This document shows positions 59,686-64,000 of a stretch of 64,000 nt of DNA, piece by piece (position 1 is the stretch's first letter; each line of letters opens with the position of its first letter). The notes beneath the pieces were generated by a model. The model made no database searches, was not told the origin of the DNA, and was given only the letters and a program-made list of their open reading frames with translations. The position numbers and the translations under genes are program-made. Source of the stretch: an uncultured Pseudomonadota bacterium (GTDB lineage Bacteria > Pseudomonadota > Gammaproteobacteria > Burkholderiales > JALYOK01); assembly GCA_902826775.1 (NCBI GenBank), contig CADEHE010000001.1:186001-250000 (forward strand), read 5' to 3'.

Positions 59686-61026
59686 TTATCGCCCACGGCT
59701 AACCAGACCCCGCGCGAATTCTTGCAGTGCCTGCTGGTGAGCAGCGTTGAGCACCACAATCGGCCGTGCCTTGCGCACTTGCGCGATGGCCTCATCCGCA
59801 CCGCGCGCGCGCCCGCTTGCCAGCAGCCACGCTGCCACCGCAAGCGCGCTGCGCGAATAGCCGAGCGCGCAACACACTAGGGTGCGGCCGTGGGCGAGCG
59901 CTTCTTCGATGGCATTGGCCAGCCGCGCCAACTGGGCGGATGAGATAGGCGCGAGATCGAGCAGCGCTTCATTGCGGTAGTGGCGCACGGCCGAGGCGTT
60001 GAAGCCCAACTCTGCAGTCAGGTCGACCACCGCGGCAATGGCGTCGCGCTGCACGTCGCTGCGGGCAGGCATACGCCCGAGCAGCAAGCCCGGCACGATT
60101 TCGTTGTACGCAGCTTGTTGGCGAGTCCACCAGCGGGAATTGATCCGTGCGCCGATGAAGTACGGCGCAAATAGAACGTGCGTCGTCCAGGCGTAGCGGC
60201 CGTTCGCGCCTTTGCGAAAGCCGCTCGCACCGAGGAACAGATAGATCACGGCGACGAGCGTCAGCGCAAAGGCCGGCCACCACAGCCATAGCGCGACGGG
60301 CCACCGTGCGCCGGCCGAGAGAGCAAGCGCCGCGAACAACAGTGCGCCGAGCGCGTAGCCGCTTGCAATGCGCCGGCGCGTACGGTCTTCGGTTAAACGC
60401 CAGGCGGCGGGCTCATCGGCTAGCAGCCATACACAGAAGCATCCCGCCCATAGTCCCGTCGGCACATCGATAAAGTGATGCTGATAAGTCGTCAGCACCG
60501 AGACGCCGATGAGGGCGAACCACGCGTGCAATAGCCAATGCCAGGCGCGCGGCAAGTGCCGCGTGTAGAGCACCCACAGAATGACGAGCAGCACGATGTG
60601 CAGTGAAGGTGCTTGATTGAACGGCTTATCGAAGCCCGCCAACGTGTCGAACAGCCAACCGAAGAATCCGTGGGTATCGGGTTTATCGAATGAAAATCGC
60701 AGCGGGAACAGCAAGAAACAAGCGATGCAGACGAGCTGCGCTGCGAGCAAACGGCGCGCGTGGGTATGCACCTGTTGCGCGGTCACGCACAAAAACAGGC
60801 TGACGCCGTAAAAGGCATCGATGGTCCAGTAAGGCACGATGGTCCACGGCAAGAAAGGAATGCGCGTTTCCCAATCGAACACCACCGCGTCGACATGCGC
60901 GCGCTGGCCGGTCAGCCAATTGGCGAAGCCGTAACTGGCGAAAAAAAACGGGCCCAAGAAAGCGAGCCAGAGCGCAGCAAGCTTCCAAGGACGGCGCGCA
61001 GGAGTCTCTCTATTGGTAACGGACAT
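59686..61026 (-). CDS. PAP2 phosphatase fused to dual-specificity phosphatase domain
   Basis: A 446-residue protein; ATG 61026. The N-terminal ~270 residues are a PAP2-like membrane domain (N-Q-A-P-S-L-H and H-H-F-I-D-V-P-T-G). The C-terminal ~150 residues are a DSP/Tyr-phosphatase-like domain with the P-loop C-A-L-G-Y-S-R-S (CX5R). Such fusions are found in lipid operons of betaproteobacteria. Likely removes phosphate from phosphatidate or phosphatidylglycerophosphate-like lipids. Confidence 0.85.
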   Translation of the reverse strand: MSVTNRETPARRPWKLAALWLAFLGPFFFASYGFANWLTGQRAHVDAVVFDWETRIPFLPWTIVPYWTIDAFYGVSLFLCVTAQQVHTHARRLLAAQLVCIACFLLFPLRFSFDKPDTHGFFGWLFDTLAGFDKPFNQAPSLHIVLLVILWVLYTRHLPRAWHWLLHAWFALIGVSVLTTYQHHFIDVPTGLWAGCFCVWLLADEPAAWRLTEDRTRRRIASGYALGALLFAALALSAGARWPVALWLWWPAFALTLVAVIYLFLGASGFRKGANGRYAWTTHVLFAPYFIGARINSRWWTRQQAAYNEIVPGLLLGRMPARSDVQRDAIAAVVDLTAELGFNASAVRHYRNEALLDLAPISSAQLARLANAIEEALAHGRTLVCCALGYSRSALAVAAWLLASGRARGADEAIAQVRKARPIVVLNAAHQQALQEFARGLVSRGR

Positions 61027-61064
61027 GGTTGCGCCTAACAACCGGCAAGCTCGAAAACCGCCGG

Positions 61065-62816
61065 TTACGCCGCGCGCCTGCGCGCCAGGCTGACGGTGAA
61101 TATGCCCCAGTCATCGGTCAACTGATCGACCTTGTCGAAACCGGCGTGCCGCACCAATTGATCCATTTCCGCCTGCGTGCGCCGGCGCATTACCCACGCC
61201 CCACCGTCGCGATGGCTAGTCAAGGTGCGTGCGATGAATTCCAGCTGCGGGTGCCACGGTTGGTTGGTGTAAACGAGGTAGCCGCCCGGCGCAACGGCGC
61301 GCGCCAACCCGCCAAGCGACGCGCGAATTAGGGTGTTGTCGGGAAACAATTCGTATAGACCCGACACGACAGCGAGCGTGGGTGGCGGCTGCATGGCGGC
61401 GACGCTCGACGCCTCGAACGCATTGGCCAGCTCGAAACGCGCGAAGCCGAGCATGTTCTTTTGCGCGATGAGCTTGCGGCCGTCGCGCACGTTAATTTCG
61501 CTGTAGTCGCGCAACAGCACCGATTGCGGCGTTGCATCCAGGCGCTCGACCGCTTCGAGCACATAGCGACCGTGGCCGGCCGCTATGTCGGCAATATGCA
61601 CGGGCATGCCCTGCTCGCGCAGTCGCGTCGCTGCGCGCGCGATGAGTTGTTCCGCATGAACTTTGCGCACGCGGATGCCGCGCCAGCCGATTGCGTCGAG
61701 ATAGTTGCGGTCGACCAAGCGTCCGAACGGCGTCACGCCGCGCGCTTCGTTGCGATAGACGTAGTCGAGCGTGCTGCCGGAATCGAAACCGGTCTTCACG
61801 CCCAAGCGCATGCCTTCGGAAACTTGTCCGATGCTGCGCATGAACCACTTAGTGAATCCGAATGCCAGCGCCTTCGGCGCCAGCGCCGGCAACGGCCGCG
61901 CCAGTATGTCGGCTTCGTCCTTGGTATGACCATTTAGGTGAGCGTCCAGCAGCGAGAGGCTCGCCGGCGGTTCGGCATAGCGCTGGAGAATGAAGTTGCG
62001 TATACGCGCAAACAATTCGCCACGGTCGCGCTCGCCCAGCGTGTCGTGATAGTAGCCAGGCAGCACGATCTTTTCTTTGATCTGCGCGCCAAGCCGCGCG
62101 AAAAACTCGTGCTGGGGGGGATGATGCACGACGAAATCGGCGCCGGAGATTAGCAGCAGCGTCGGCGTTGCAATCGCCTGCGCATCTTCCACCACCCGGC
62201 GCGCGGTGTCGTACAAACCGAGCAGGATATTGACCGAGATAGCGCGCGAGATCAGCGGGTCGCTGTCGTAGGAAGCGATGCGCTGCGGATCATGTGTAAG
62301 AAACTTGGCTTTGACGTAAGAATTGACGAAGAAATTGCCGCGCAACTTGTGCATCAGCGCGAGCCCGGCGCGCGCCAGCGGCACATAGAGCTTTACCTTG
62401 AACGCGGGCGAGGCGAGCACCATGGCGCGAATGCGCGGCGCGTAGTCGTGCACCCACGCCGCGACCAGCACCGCGCCCACGCTCTGCGCGATGACGGTCA
62501 TGTTCTCCAGCGCCACGCCCGACTGCTCGCTCACGTGGCGCATAAAGCAATCGACGTCTTTGATCGAAGCGCCCATGCTCGGGCTGAAGCCGCGCTCCCC
62601 GGGCGAATGGCCGTGGCCGCGTGCGTCCCAGGCAAACATCGGCACATCGGGCAAATTGAGTTCATCGACGACGTGCTGCATGCGGCCGGAGTGTTCATGG
62701 CCGCGATGAAACAGCACGATGGCTCTATCCGCCGCTTGCCCGACCGCGGGCCAATGCCGATAGGCGAGCGTTGCGCCGCCGTGGGTAGTGAACGTTAGTT
62801 GCTCGTCGTTGCGCAT
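61065..62816 (-). CDS. Bifunctional alpha/beta hydrolase and SAM methyltransferase
   Basis: A 583-residue fusion. Residues 1-290 are a monoacylglycerol-lipase-like hydrolase (F-H-R-G-H-E-H-S-G-R, A-W-D-A-R-G-H-G-H-S, and A-Q-S-V-G-A with the nucleophile Ser). Residues ~340-583 are a class I methyltransferase with I-A-A-G-H-G-R-Y (motif I) and L-L-R-D-Y-S-E-I-N. This domain order is known for proteins of lipid operons in Proteobacteria. The product is unknown; a lipid-modifying role is inferred. Confidence 0.85.
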   Translation of the reverse strand: MRNDEQLTFTTHGGATLAYRHWPAVGQAADRAIVLFHRGHEHSGRMQHVVDELNLPDVPMFAWDARGHGHSPGERGFSPSMGASIKDVDCFMRHVSEQSGVALENMTVIAQSVGAVLVAAWVHDYAPRIRAMVLASPAFKVKLYVPLARAGLALMHKLRGNFFVNSYVKAKFLTHDPQRIASYDSDPLISRAISVNILLGLYDTARRVVEDAQAIATPTLLLISGADFVVHHPPQHEFFARLGAQIKEKIVLPGYYHDTLGERDRGELFARIRNFILQRYAEPPASLSLLDAHLNGHTKDEADILARPLPALAPKALAFGFTKWFMRSIGQVSEGMRLGVKTGFDSGSTLDYVYRNEARGVTPFGRLVDRNYLDAIGWRGIRVRKVHAEQLIARAATRLREQGMPVHIADIAAGHGRYVLEAVERLDATPQSVLLRDYSEINVRDGRKLIAQKNMLGFARFELANAFEASSVAAMQPPPTLAVVSGLYELFPDNTLIRASLGGLARAVAPGGYLVYTNQPWHPQLEFIARTLTSHRDGGAWVMRRRTQAEMDQLVRHAGFDKVDQLTDDWGIFTVSLARRRAA

Positions 62817-62819
62817 TGC

Positions 62820-63443
62820 TTAGGATTTCATCTGCGCTGCCTGCGCTTCCGCCAGGCCACCGCGTACGCGATTGACGATGGTCAGTGCCAGCAGCACCAG
62901 CAGCGTCCATTCGACCCAAGCAAACCAGCTTTGTGTCGGCACACCGATTCCCACCAGAATCCCAAGCACCCCGAACACGAAGGCTCGATCGCTTTTGCCC
63001 ATTGGACCGTCGTAGCGGCGGCTTGCCCCTGCGGCAACGCCGAGCACGCCAGCGAACTCCGTAAGACCGGCCAGGCCGATCACCAACGCCATGCTCAACG
63101 CCGACGCGCCGGCAACGAGCGTGAAGGGTGCATACAGCACAGCATCGGAGATAACGTCGGTCAACTCGTTCAAATAACCACCGAGGATCGATTGTTGTTG
63201 GTGTTCTCGCGCCAGCATACCGTCGACGGCATTCAGCGCCATGCGCAGCAGCAACCAAAGCGGCACCAGCAAAAACAGGCCGCGCTGATCAGCGTGGCGC
63301 CACAACGCCACTCCCAACACCACAGAGATCGCGCACGCCGCAAGTGTAACTTGGTTCGCCGTGACACCGGCGCTGGCGCAAGCGCGCACAAGTGGGCGCA
63401 ATAGCGCTTGGAACTTGGGTTTGAGTTGATAAATGCTGGGCAT
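62820..63443 (-). CDS. CDP-alcohol phosphatidyltransferase
   Basis: A 207-residue membrane protein with the complete signature D-G-M-L-A-R-x8-G-x3-N-E-L-x-D-x3-D (sequence D-G-M-L-A-R ... G-G-Y-L-N-E-L-T-D-V-I-S-D). ATG 63443 is preferred over GTG 63464; the ribosome site is unclear. It joins CDP-diacylglycerol to an alcohol, or a similar reaction. First gene of the operon: the gap to the next start is only 3 bases. Confidence 0.9.
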   Translation of the reverse strand: MPSIYQLKPKFQALLRPLVRACASAGVTANQVTLAACAISVVLGVALWRHADQRGLFLLVPLWLLLRMALNAVDGMLAREHQQQSILGGYLNELTDVISDAVLYAPFTLVAGASALSMALVIGLAGLTEFAGVLGVAAGASRRYDGPMGKSDRAFVFGVLGILVGIGVPTQSWFAWVEWTLLVLLALTIVNRVRGGLAEAQAAQMKS

Positions 63444-63598
63444 GGTCGGAACGCAAATATACACCAGCCAGCATTACCCCAACAGTCTCAAAACAATGCC
63501 GAACCGGGCAAATATCTTGCCTAGTATCGTCATGGAATGGCGGCTTATGTGGGGGCTGCTCCACGGCGGCGCCGATGCGCGCCGAGCGAGAAGCAGTG

Positions 63599-64000
63599 TC
63601 AGTACTGTTGCGTCAGCACCATCGTGCTGCCTTCGCGCTTCATCTGCATGCGATTCAAAAAGCTCATGCCGAGCAGCACGATAGTGGGCGAACTGCCTTC
63701 GACCACGTTGGCGTCAACTTGATAGAGCGTGATCTCGCCCACCTTGACGCTATCGAGCTTGAGGCGGAAAGCGCGCGCCGTGCCGTTCGCCGTGCCGACC
63801 ATCGTGGGTTGCCCCTTCAAGTAGCGCACGCCCAGGCGCTTGGCCTCGACGGAGCTGAGCGCGACCGTAGTAGCGCCGGTATCAACGAGAAAGCGCGTGC
63901 CTGCGCCATTGATACTACCGTCGGTGACGAAGTGTCCCGAACCATCAGCGATGAGGGTAATACTGCCGCGGCCGCCAACTTTGGGCGCGCCCCCGGTAAC
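63599..64000 (-). CDS. Retropepsin-like aspartic protease, C-terminal part
   Basis: A 133-residue C-terminal part; the start lies beyond the window. The catalytic motif is F-L-V-D-T-G-A-T-T-V, followed by A-N-G-T-A, and the second half has I-V-L-L-G-M-S-F-L-N-R. This is the clan AA, TIGR02281-type family of single-lobed periplasmic or membrane-bound aspartic proteases that act as dimers. It is transcribed on the same strand as the lipid operon but 155 bases upstream. Confidence 0.88.
   Translation of the reverse strand, partial: VTGGAPKVGGRGSITLIADGSGHFVTDGSINGAGTRFLVDTGATTVALSSVEAKRLGVRYLKGQPTMVGTANGTARAFRLKLDSVKVGEITLYQVDANVVEGSSPTIVLLGMSFLNRMQMKREGSTMVLTQQY

Noticed and set aside
1..64000. 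CRISPR array, tRNA, rRNA or riboswitch
   Set aside because: No regularly spaced repeat array, no tRNA T-loop with matching acceptor stem and no known riboswitch core were found on reading through either strand; small RNAs without strong structure could be missed.

Overview
The window looks like a chromosomal segment of a GC-rich betaproteobacterium, probably Burkholderiales-like. Supporting signs are the murein-recycling ligase Mpl, a Bug/TctC-type binding protein coupled to a CaiB-type CoA transferase, a PEP-CTERM protein, and a KorABC-like 2-oxoacid oxidoreductase. This placement is an inference; there is no rRNA or tRNA gene to anchor it. I see no CRISPR array, tRNA, rRNA, prophage or complete insertion sequence.

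Layout. 1-3.9 kb: the 3' end of mpl, an exported DUF3237 protein, a large exported protein of unknown function, and two decayed fragments (RAYT transposase tail, ECF sigma region 4). 4-12.7 kb: a plus-strand block with an RTX metzincin-like protease, an exported protein, a membrane-anchored TIR protein, two exported trypsin-fold proteins and an M15 peptidase. The TIR start codon lies in a long hairpin and overlaps the stop of a 21-codon ORF. 13-18.5 kb: a SARP/BTAD-type regulator divergent from a haloperoxidase, methyltransferase and hydrolase operon, with 12-bp tandem repeats between them. 19.3-25.1 kb: a minus-strand series (HAD dehalogenase, homocysteine methyltransferase, GNAT, sterol-desaturase-like protein, two beta-helix proteins, an AOC-barrel protein) facing a GlxA/AraC-type regulator. 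26.9-33 kb: a 3-hydroxyisobutyrate-dehydrogenase-like enzyme, PhzF, a DMT transporter, a YidB-OmpA fusion and RtcB. 

33-39.7 kb: small exported proteins, an exported esterase, then a compact candidate RiPP locus (NHLP/proteusin-type precursor, P-loop kinase, JmjC/cupin-4 oxygenase), followed by a broken partial copy of rtcB. 39.9-50.6 kb: catabolic and redox genes (CoA transferase and Bug protein, GDSL PEP-CTERM esterase, enolase-superfamily dehydratase, cytochrome c, di-haem oxidoreductase, NTT/MFS transporter, two exported Rossmann enzymes) and a 195-bp MITE-like element immediately before the dehydratase gene. 50.6-55.3 kb: three-gene KorABC-like operon. 55.7-57.5 kb: GFA, VOC, a previously easily missed 58-residue double-glycine peptide gene, and a small membrane protein. 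57.6-63.4 kb: a six-gene minus-strand phospholipid operon running from CDP-alcohol phosphatidyltransferase to CdsA. The window ends inside a retropepsin-like aspartic protease gene.

The two most interesting systems are the 36.1-38.9 kb RiPP locus and the 6.8-12.7 kb TIR/trypsin/M15 locus. Both are functional inferences from domain content and synteny; what is directly visible is the reading frames, the motifs, the gene overlaps and the inverted repeats.
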